This document shows, one piece after another, positions 1 through 7,496 of a stretch of DNA of 64,000 bases; the stretch's first letter is position 1, and every line of letters starts with the position of its first letter. A program made the position numbers and the translations under genes. This stretch comes from Capnocytophaga bilenii (GTDB lineage: Bacteria > Bacteroidota > Bacteroidia > Flavobacteriales > Flavobacteriaceae). The stretch covers positions 214,358 to 278,357 of the forward strand of contig NZ_JAGDYP010000001.1 of assembly GCF_017565765.1 (NCBI RefSeq). Reading direction: 5' to 3'. The notes beneath the pieces were generated by a model. The model searched no databases and had not been told where the DNA came from. It was given only the letters and a program-made list of their open reading frames with translations.

Positions 1-130
1 CGTCTAATAACGAGCGATAAGGATTTGCAAAAGTGAGTACTTTGTATTTGTCATATACTTCTAAATGGTCATCAGTATCCACTTGCAAGATATTTACAGG
101 GTGGTAGTATTTAGATTCTTTTATTTTCAT
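1..130 (-). CDS. Hypothetical protein, 5' part only
   Basis: Only the first 43 codons lie in the window, beginning MKIKESKYYHPVNILQ and running off the left edge. The start is chosen because an ATG at 130 follows a TACCTTTG promoter element at 171-178 by about 40 bases, a normal leader for this organism. No signal peptide or membrane segment is visible. I do not recognise the family and assign no function. Confidence 0.6.
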   Translation of the reverse strand, partial: MKIKESKYYHPVNILQVDTDDHLEVYDKYKVLTFANPYRSLLD

Positions 131-170
131 TATCTGCGATTTATATTTTTTTCAGAAATTTATTGAAATG

Positions 171-178
171 CAAAGGTA
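171..178 (-). promoter_or_regulatory. -7 element of promoter for the gene at 1-130
   Basis: Reads TACCTTTG on the minus strand, matching the Bacteroidota -7 consensus TAnnTTTG. The -33 element is weak. Confidence 0.45.
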
Positions 179-235
179 GTGTTTTTTTTTGAATTATAAA
201 ATTTAAATTAACTTTTTTGTTTTTTTGACATACTA

Positions 236-362
236 GGCTGTAGTGCGAGCCGCACAGGCATCACATACTCCGCTGCGCCAGCTCGCGGACTTTCCTTCGG
301 TGCGAGCCGCACAGGCTTATCGTTCGCTCATCCTTCGCTCAAGGTTCGCTCATCGTTCGCTG
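236..362. repeat. GC-rich dispersed repeat cluster
   Basis: A GC-rich block in AT-rich intergenic DNA. It holds two copies of GTGCGAGCCGCACAGGC, a CGCCAGCTCGCGGACTTTCC unit, and a run of TTCGCTCATCC-like decamers. The same units recur in other orders at 19626-19676, 48306-48345 and 62050-62180. Nothing here codes. It is probably a REP-like palindrome family. Confidence 0.6.
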
Positions 363-405
363 GAAAAGAATTTTGAATTTTGAAATTTAATTTTTTAACT
401 TTTTT

Positions 406-436
406 TTTGCATATACAATTATTATTTATAACTTTG
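406..436 (+). promoter_or_regulatory. Promoter of the phosphoethanolamine transferase gene
   Basis: TTTG ending at 409, a 19-base gap, then TAACTTTG at 429-436. This fits the TTTG-N19-TAnnTTTG pattern of Bacteroidota promoters and lies 50 bases before the start codon. Confidence 0.65.
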
Positions 437-485
437 CAGTCGAGAATATTAATGACTAATATGATGACTAAAAAGCTATAGAAGA

Positions 486-2033
486 ATGAAAAAATATTTA
501 TTTGAGATATTTTTATTAATTTTCAGCATCGGACTTCCTTTTGCGCTAGATACGGCACTGCCTGTATATGGTATGCTCTCTACCTTTTTGTTATTCCTTG
601 CGCTAAGACGTCTTTGGTATTGGCTCTTCTTTGCTGTTTTTGGCTTTGTACTTATCACTAGTGTACTCTTCTTGCCACAAACATTGTGGTTTGGGCATCC
701 ACCCGCTACTATGATTGGGGCTTTCTTTGAAACCGACTTGCAAGAATCTAAAGAATTTGTACAATCACTACCTTGGTATGCCTATGGTACTTCAATCATT
801 ACTTTCCTCTTCGGAATTTATATCCTCTATTTAGGCAAGAAAAAACAATATACCCCCAGTGTAAAACACCACTTTTATACATTTATTTTCACACTGATTG
901 GTATCGGGACGGCACTTTATAAACCTATAAAAACGGTTTGCGAAGGGGGCAACTTCAGCTTGGTAGATTCGCGTACTTCTATTATTACATTTTACGCCTC
1001 TATCAATGCCAATTTGCAAGAATATTGGCAATTAAAAAAGGAACTTGAGCAGGGCATTGGGGGTACGCCCTCGTGGCAGATAGAGAACGTTCATCCTGAA
1101 TATAAAGACTATGTACTGGTGATAGGCGAAAGCGTACGCCGTGATTATATGCACGCTTATGGTTTCCCACTGCAAAATACCCCTTTTATGGAAAACGTAA
1201 AAGGCACTGTAATTGAGGGATTTACAGCTACCGCTCCTAATACAACTCCCTCTCTATTGCGCACTTTTGTAGTGAATAAAGGTACTCAGATGGATTATGC
1301 TAACAACCTGATAACGCTGGCTAATATGGCAGGATTTGAAACCTATTGGTTGTCCAATCAAGGGTATGTAGGGCAATATGATACACCTATTACCAAAATA
1401 GCCTCGCTGAGCAAATACATTACTTTTACCAAAAAGGGCTATTCAAGCTCTATGAATTATCACGACACAGTGCTACTGCCTGTATTAGATAAACTATTAC
1501 AAGAAAAAAGCGATAAACCTCGCTTATTTGTACTTCACTTGTTGGGCTCACATACGCTTTTTGAAGCGCGTTTAGAAGCACCTATCCACTTTGATTATTA
1601 CAACCGAAAAATATCGGCTTACGTGCAAACCATAGAACAGACGGACAAGCTGCTCTCTGGAATCTATAAAACACTACGCACCAATAGCCAAAAATTCAGT
1701 ATGATTTACTTTGCCGATCACGGACTGATGACGCAAGATAGAACATCAGCATTTGCATCGCTCACTCACGGCGATACGCACCCTAATAAGGCGTGCTACC
1801 GCGTGCCTTTTGTGCTTATCAACAGTAACGATACTGAACATAAACACTTAAAGGTAAACAAATCGGCTTTTAACTTCCTGAAGGGGTATGCTCATTGGTT
1901 GGGCATCAAAGAGCAGTCGCTGAATAACAACTATAGCTTCCTATCCCCCACCCCCGATAGTTTGCAGGTATTCAACCACTATGAAAATGTACCTTTTGAA
2001 AGTTTAGAAGAAGACGATATACTAAAACCGTAA
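486..2033 (+). CDS. Phosphoethanolamine transferase, EptA-like, sulfatase superfamily
   Basis: Inner-membrane enzyme predicted to move phosphoethanolamine from phosphatidylethanolamine to lipid A or another envelope glycan. The first 160 residues hold about five hydrophobic segments, as in EptA, MCR and OpgE. The periplasmic sulfatase-like domain then shows VIGESVRRDYMHAYG (metal ligand Glu), TAPNTTPSLLRTF with the likely nucleophile Thr near residue 253, IYFADHGL (metal Asp-His) and LTHGDTHPNKACYRVPF. Length, 515 residues, is normal for the family. It starts 50 bases after a good promoter and is followed 34 bases later by fbaA. The acceptor cannot be read from sequence; in this family the modification lowers surface negative charge and can give cationic-peptide resistance. 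Confidence 0.85.
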   Translation: MKKYLFEIFLLIFSIGLPFALDTALPVYGMLSTFLLFLALRRLWYWLFFAVFGFVLITSVLFLPQTLWFGHPPATMIGAFFETDLQESKEFVQSLPWYAYGTSIITFLFGIYILYLGKKKQYTPSVKHHFYTFIFTLIGIGTALYKPIKTVCEGGNFSLVDSRTSIITFYASINANLQEYWQLKKELEQGIGGTPSWQIENVHPEYKDYVLVIGESVRRDYMHAYGFPLQNTPFMENVKGTVIEGFTATAPNTTPSLLRTFVVNKGTQMDYANNLITLANMAGFETYWLSNQGYVGQYDTPITKIASLSKYITFTKKGYSSSMNYHDTVLLPVLDKLLQEKSDKPRLFVLHLLGSHTLFEARLEAPIHFDYYNRKISAYVQTIEQTDKLLSGIYKTLRTNSQKFSMIYFADHGLMTQDRTSAFASLTHGDTHPNKACYRVPFVLINSNDTEHKHLKVNKSAFNFLKGYAHWLGIKEQSLNNNYSFLSPTPDSLQVFNHYENVPFESLEEDDILKP

Positions 2034-2067
2034 TAAAATTGTATAAAAAAACTAATTTATAAAAGAA

Positions 2068-3135
2068 ATGGCACATAACATTAAAAAAGGCGTAATCCTT
2101 GGAACAGACGTTCAGGAAGTATTTAAATACGCCAAAGAAAAAGGTTTTGCACTACCAGCAGCCAACGTTATCAGCTCAAACTCTATCAATGGGGCATTGG
2201 AAACTGCTGTAGCAGTAAATGCGCCTATGATTATTCAGTTTTCTAACGGAGGAGCTCAGTTTATGGCTGGGAAATCACTCTCTAACGAAAACCAACGCGC
2301 AGCCGTATTAGGAGCCGTTGCAGGAGCTAAACACATTCACCTATTGGCAGAGGCTTACGGGGCTTCTATCATCTTGCACACCGACCACTGCGCTAAAAAA
2401 CTATTACCTTGGTTGGACGGTATGCTCGATGCTTCTGAAAAACACTTCAAAGAAACTGGCAAACCGCTATTTAGCTCGCATATGATAGACCTATCGGAAG
2501 AGCCTATCAAAGAAAACATCGAAACTTGCAAACGCTACTTAGAGCGTATGAGCAAAATGGGTATGACTCTTGAAATAGAGCTTGGTATGACAGGTGGCGA
2601 AGAAGACGGAGTAGACAATTCGGGTGTGGATAGCAGCAAGCTTTTCACGCAACCTGAAGATGTGGCTTACGCTTACGAAGAACTTTCAAAAGTAAGTTCG
2701 CAATTTACTATTGCTGCTGCTTTTGGTAACGTACACGGGGTATACAAACCAGGTAATGTGAAACTAACTCCTAAAATATTGAGAGATTCACAAGAGTATG
2801 TTTCTAAAAAATACAACTTAGGACACAATGCTCTAGACCTAGTATTCCACGGAGGTTCAGGCTCTACCCTTGAAGAAATACGCGAAGCAATATCATACGG
2901 TGTAGTGAAAATGAACATAGATACCGACTTGCAATATGCTTTCACCGAAGGTATTCGTGATTATATGAGTGCTAAAGCAGCTTATTTGCAAAGCCAAATA
3001 GGTAACCCTGAAGGACCTGAAGCACCTAACAAAAAGTACTACGACCCTCGTGTTTGGCTTCGTGAAGGTGAAAAAACATTCGTAAAACGATTGAAAAAAG
3101 CCTTTGAAGACCTTAACAACGTAAATACATTGTAA
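2068..3135 (+). CDS. fbaA: Fructose-bisphosphate aldolase, class II
   Basis: Zinc-dependent aldolase that interconverts fructose 1,6-bisphosphate with glyceraldehyde 3-phosphate and dihydroxyacetone phosphate in glycolysis and gluconeogenesis. The 355-residue protein matches the FbaA (class IIA) length. Visible motifs are HTDHCAKK near residue 104 (zinc site), LEIELGMTGGEEDG, the glycine-rich FGNVHGVYKPG, VFHGGSGST and KMNIDTDLQ, which bind metal and phosphate. It lies 34 bases behind the phosphoethanolamine transferase gene on the same strand and is closed by an intrinsic terminator. The family call is unambiguous. Confidence 0.97.
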   Translation: MAHNIKKGVILGTDVQEVFKYAKEKGFALPAANVISSNSINGALETAVAVNAPMIIQFSNGGAQFMAGKSLSNENQRAAVLGAVAGAKHIHLLAEAYGASIILHTDHCAKKLLPWLDGMLDASEKHFKETGKPLFSSHMIDLSEEPIKENIETCKRYLERMSKMGMTLEIELGMTGGEEDGVDNSGVDSSKLFTQPEDVAYAYEELSKVSSQFTIAAAFGNVHGVYKPGNVKLTPKILRDSQEYVSKKYNLGHNALDLVFHGGSGSTLEEIREAISYGVVKMNIDTDLQYAFTEGIRDYMSAKAAYLQSQIGNPEGPEAPNKKYYDPRVWLREGEKTFVKRLKKAFEDLNNVNTL

Positions 3136-3157
3136 GATACTGAGAAGTATAAAAAAG

Positions 3158-3195
3158 GGACTGCTAAAAGGTACAACTTTTTGGCAGTCTTTTTA
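3158..3195 (+). terminator. Intrinsic terminator after fbaA
   Basis: GACTGCTAAAAG pairs with CTTTTTGGCAGTC, a stem of about 12 pairs, followed by TTTTTATTT. Confidence 0.85.
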
Positions 3196-3248
3196 TTTGG
3201 CAAAGTTTTTGCTACATTATAGATAATAATTAAAATACAAATAAAACT

Positions 3249-3983
3249 ATGAGTTACAATTCTAATTACAACACGGGTTACAACACCAGCTACCAAGCAC
3301 CACAATTGGTGAGCTATGCAGCTCCCGAAGCGCAGGCTACTTTTTACCGAAAGACATATAGCCACGTGGCGATTGCCTTATTGGCATTTATAGCGGTAGA
3401 AACTGCCTTACAACTCGTCATTCCGCAAGAGTTTATGTTTAAAATGATAGAAGGCAAATGGGTATGGATGTTTGTGTTGGGTGGCTTTTGGTTGGGCTCT
3501 ATGCTTGCCCAAAGATGGACACAATCACAAGACCGCAATACGCAGTATATGGGCTTGGCTTTCTACGTATTTTTAGAAGCACTTATCTTCCTGCCAATGA
3601 TAGCTTTCGCAATGATAATGGGCGGCACTGCCATTTTGGCACAAGCAGGGATTATTACTTTGGCACTTTTTGGAGGACTTACAGCGCTGGTATTCTTCAC
3701 TCGTGTAGATTTTTCGTTCTTGCGTTCGGTATTGGTAATAGGCGGCTTTGTATCTTTGGGGCTTATCGTAGCAGGAGCTATCTTTGGCTTTGATTTAGGC
3801 TTGTGGTTTTCGCTCCTAATGGTAGGTTTAGCTGGTGGTGGTATCTTATACGAAACTTACAACATTAAGAACGTATACCAAACTGACCAATATGTAGGTG
3901 CTGCACTACAGATGTTTTCCTCAATAATGTTGCTTTACTGGTATGTATTGCGCATATTATTATCACTGATGAGAAGAAACTAA
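3249..3983 (+). CDS. Bax inhibitor-1 / YccA family membrane protein
   Basis: Integral membrane protein of the TMBIM/YccA family. After a Tyr/Asn-rich N-terminal tail of about 35 residues there are seven hydrophobic segments, including ATFYRKTYSHVAIALLAF at the start of the first helix and a final MFSSIMLLYWYVLRILLSL helix. Bacterial members are linked to calcium leak or to modulation of FtsH; the role here is not known. The length of 244 residues is typical. It is a single gene between two terminators. Confidence 0.88.
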   Translation: MSYNSNYNTGYNTSYQAPQLVSYAAPEAQATFYRKTYSHVAIALLAFIAVETALQLVIPQEFMFKMIEGKWVWMFVLGGFWLGSMLAQRWTQSQDRNTQYMGLAFYVFLEALIFLPMIAFAMIMGGTAILAQAGIITLALFGGLTALVFFTRVDFSFLRSVLVIGGFVSLGLIVAGAIFGFDLGLWFSLLMVGLAGGGILYETYNIKNVYQTDQYVGAALQMFSSIMLLYWYVLRILLSLMRRN

Positions 3984-3994
3984 TTTGAAACATA

Positions 3995-4033
3995 AAAAAG
4001 AGGCTATCCGTCAAAAGATAGTCTCTTTTTTTA
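3995..4033. terminator. Terminator after the YccA-family gene
   Basis: AAAAAGAGGCTATC pairs with GATAGTCTCTTTTT, then more T. The A/T-flanked stem could stop transcription from either side. Confidence 0.85.
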
Positions 4034-4220
4034 GTGTCATATACTGAAAATAGGTTTATTAAAAAAACAACCTGAAAAATTACTTACTACAGTAACTTAT
4101 AGGAAAAATTCTTAATAGTTACCTTTTTTCTGTTTGAATAGGGTATTGGGGTTGTTGGGTAAATATGATTTATATAGGAATAAAAAAATTAAGTGTTATG
4201 TGAAATATATACCTATATTT

Positions 4221-6711
4221 CTAAAAACGATAGGTAACGGTAGCATTTACATTGCGGGGAGCTCCAGGGAAGTTACGAAGGTTGTCATAACCACTAATCC
4301 AATAGGTGCGGTTTAGTAGGTTATTTACATTCAACTGCAATTGTACTTCTTTTACACGATAGTAAAGTACACCATTCAGGATAGTGTATTCAGGGTAAGC
4401 TGTAGCAGTAGCTCGTCTGCCTACTTGTCCTAATCGCTCACCTACGTAATTTACTCCTAACCCTATCCCTAAATCTTTCAGCTTTCCTTCAGGAATAATA
4501 TATTTCGTCCAAAGGTTGGCTGCGTGGCGAGGAGTGCTGGGGCGTTGTACATTTATATCTCTGATAGCTCCTTCTGCTTTTAGTTTCACAATACGAGCAT
4601 CGGTATAGGCGTAATTGGCAATGATATTCCAATGTGGCAATATACGTCCCGCTACATCAAGTTCAAAACCGTTAGACTCTTCATCTACAGGCACACGCCA
4701 ATCGGGCTTGCCTGCTTTAGGACTTTGCTCTAAGGAGTTTTCTTGTTTAATCTTAAACACCGAAAGGGTAGCACTTAAACGTTTCTGAAACCATTCGGTT
4801 TTCATACCTATTTCGTAAAGTTCACTCTTCATATAATCAAACGGCCCTCCATAACGATTGGCATCTGCCTGAAAGTCTGAACGCTGTACATCAAATCCTT
4901 TTACCCAAGTGGAATACAGATTGATATTTTCTGAAGCTTCTACTACCAAACCTACACGAGGTACAAAGGCAGTTGTTTTGCGAGTAATTTCTTTATTAGT
5001 GGTTTTATTGAGTATCTCGGTAAACCACTCTTGTCGTAACCCAATGAGCAATTTCACGATACTAATTTCCATTTGCTCTTGTACATACACGCCTTGTGAA
5101 CTTTGTTCGTAGGGATCGAGATTGCCTGCTTGCTTCCAAATATACTTGCTAATATCTTTATAACCATTCCCTGCAATAGGATTCAGCAGGTTGAACACCG
5201 GCACATTGGTAGTGGGTGTTTGCACACTGCCTGCCAATACATTTGCTGTAGTGGTGTACGTTTTTTCGGTTTTGGTTTTATCTTTATTTAAATAACCATC
5301 AGCCGCTACTGCCGAAGAACCTGCTTTTTGTTCAGAAACAAAATAATCATACCCTACTAGCAACTTGTGTTTTACCACTCCTGTACTGAAATTGAAGTTG
5401 AAATAAGTATTGAAGCTGTTATTAGCAAAGTAGCGTTTGCGCTGGTTGGCTACCATTAGTACTTTATTAGGGTCGGCATAGCGCAAGTTATTGCCTATTT
5501 GCTTATAATAAGCATTGGCTTGAGTGTGTTCTTGCATATCTTCAGAATAGGTAGAATTGAGATATATAGCATTGAACGAAATATTGTTGGTAAACTTATG
5601 GGTGAGACCTATAGTAGTATTCAAGGTTTTTTCTTTAAGGAAGTCATTGGCAGCACTCAACGACATAGATATAGGTGTAGAATGCAAATTGCCATTAGCA
5701 GGGAAGGGCTGCCCACGATCTATTTTACCATTGAAGTCTTGGTAAACAAAATCTACGTTCAGTTGTGTTTTTTCTGTAGGAATATAGGAGAATGAAGGAG
5801 CTACGATAAGACTTTCAGAACCTTGTAAATCACGGAAAGAGTCGGTTTTCTCATAACCTAAGTTTAAGCGGTAAAGCAAAGTCTTTTCTTGGTTTAGCGG
5901 TCCTGTAAAGTCACCATAAGTTTTGAGAGTATTCCAGCTACCTACCCCCACTGTTATATTGTGTTGTGCGCTTAGTAGTGGCTTTTTAGTAACACGATTG
6001 ATTACCCCACCAGGTGCGGCATTGCCAAAGAGTGCCGAAGCAGGCCCCTTAATCACTTCTACGCGCTCTATGTTGGCAAGAGATGATTGTTTCCAAAGAC
6101 TAGATTGAGCGCGCATACCATTAATTAAATTCCCCGAATTGCGGTTACCTGTAGCGCGAAAGCCTCGTATAGAAAAGTCGTTATAAGTAGAATAGGCATT
6201 TACCCCACTGATGTTCTTCACTACCTCGTTTATAGTAGTGGCTCCTTGGTCTAAAATAAGCTCTTTAGTAACATACCCTACTGACTGTGGTACTTCTTTA
6301 AGTGCCGAAGCTGTTTTAGTACCTATAAAAGAGTTGGTATTTTTATAGGAGCTTTCTTTGCGCCCTATAACCTCTACTTCTTGCAAGGCAGTCAGTTCTT
6401 CTAAAAGTTGTACATCTAAATGCGTGTGTGTACCGCTGGGGTTAGGAGCTACATCGGTACGCACTTTCATAGGACGATAGCCTAAATAGCTAAATACAAG
6501 CGTTTGTTTGCCTATAGGTACATTCAGCAAGTTGTAGAAGCCTTTGTCATCGGTACTTACTCCTTATAGTAGTACCTTCTAAGACGACATCTACCCCAAT
6601 AAGTGGTTGATTATTTTCATCTGTTACACGCCCACGTACCTCAGTAACCTGCTGGGCAACAACAGAAAGCAAGCCACAACAAAAGCACAATAATGAAAAG
6701 AGTATCCTCAT
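4221..6711 (-). pseudogene. TonB-dependent siderophore receptor, one-base frameshift near the N-terminus
   Basis: Outer-membrane receptor for import of a ferric siderophore. From the ATG at 6711 the reading begins with a signal peptide (MRILFSLLCFCCGLLSVVAQ) and a carboxypeptidase-regulatory-like domain (GRVTDENNQPLIGVDVVLEGTT). One extra base in the AAGG at about 6563-6565 then shifts frame and stops at a TGA; removing it restores IGVSTDDKGFYNLLNVPIGK and an intact 830-residue protein. The plug shows KEVPQSVGYVTKELI and VEVIKGPASALFGNAAPGGVIN, typical of the siderophore-receptor group (FhuE/FpvA type). The barrel ends NATVTYRF with the terminal Phe needed for Bam insertion. It could be a true mutation or a sequencing error. 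Ligand unknown. Confidence 0.85.
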
Positions 6712-6727
6712 AATGATTATTATTTAA
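6709..6727. promoter_or_regulatory. Possible Fur box over the receptor start codon
   Basis: On the minus strand TAAATAATAATCATTATGA resembles the Fur consensus, best in its right half (AATAATCATTAT). It overlaps the ATG of the receptor. Iron control is plausible for such a gene, but the match is imperfect in AT-rich DNA. Confidence 0.3.
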
Positions 6728-6752
6728 AATATTTCTTATTAATTTCGGGGTG

Positions 6753-6782
6753 CAAAAATAATATAATTATTATAAATAACAA
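6753..6782 (-). promoter_or_regulatory. Promoter of the siderophore receptor gene
   Basis: Minus strand: TTG at 6780-6782, 19-base gap, TATTTTTG at 6753-6760. It lies about 40 bases before the ATG at 6711. Confidence 0.55.
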
Positions 6783-6868
6783 GTCATTTTCAATGTTTTT
6801 TTAGCTATTATCTGCTTTTATCAAAATAATGGAAGTTTTTTATATTTTAGCAGTAGATACTTTGCCTA

Positions 6869-7189
6869 TTACAAAAGAGTTATTCGCTTTGCATAGAAAA
6901 GAAAACTATTTACAACCTCAATCACCCAAGTATATTCTTCTTTATAAACTGTTTTATCCTTCAATATTTTAAGCAATCGCTTTCCTTTGGATAGAGGCAG
7001 CCTCTTTCGCTCCTCAGTAATACGTTCTTCTTCAGGAGCTTCAGACCATGAAGTTTCTTTTGTCCAGCCCGTACGATGTATAACTGCGACACTATCTATT
7101 TTGCCCTGATAGAGCTTGCTAAAATCCATTGCTTTAGGATATTGTGCGAATGCGAGACAAGGGAGAAGGAATAAGAATAAACGGAGCAT
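6869..7189 (-). CDS. Small exported protein of unknown function
   Basis: 106 residues with a clear signal peptide (MLRLFLFLLPCLAFAQ, cleavage after AFA). The mature part is basic and rich in Lys, Arg and Glu, with a central EEERITEERKRLPLSKGKR stretch and a hydrophobic tail. I do not recognise a domain. It is an isolated gene, with about 300 bases before it that hold no other gene. The signal peptide argues that the reading is real. Confidence 0.5.
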   Translation of the reverse strand: MLRLFLFLLPCLAFAQYPKAMDFSKLYQGKIDSVAVIHRTGWTKETSWSEAPEEERITEERKRLPLSKGKRLLKILKDKTVYKEEYTWVIEVVNSFLFYAKRITLL

Positions 7190-7496
7190 AATATAGTTTT
7201 ATTTCAAATAGGAATGAATTTGTCACATCACGCCCGATGCAGCAACGGGGGTAAAAACCAAAATAATAGTCTCTAAAATAGAAGTTATGGTGATTATTTT
7301 AAAATTAGAAAATTCTACTTTCATATTTAAAAAATTTTTCATCATAATCGAAAAATAAAATGTTATTAAAAAAACTATTAAAATAATTCCGTTGCTGTCA
7401 ATACTGGGGTGATTGCAAAAAGCAATGTTTTAAATATCTTTCAAAGCCAATTTCTTATAAGAAAATAGATTAGTTATTGGTTGTCGAGTCTCTTAA
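7190..7496. other. Intergenic stretch with no feature seen
   Basis: AT-rich DNA between carB and the small exported protein, both on the minus strand. I see no open reading frame, no clear terminator hairpin and no member of the dispersed repeat families. Confidence 0.4.
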
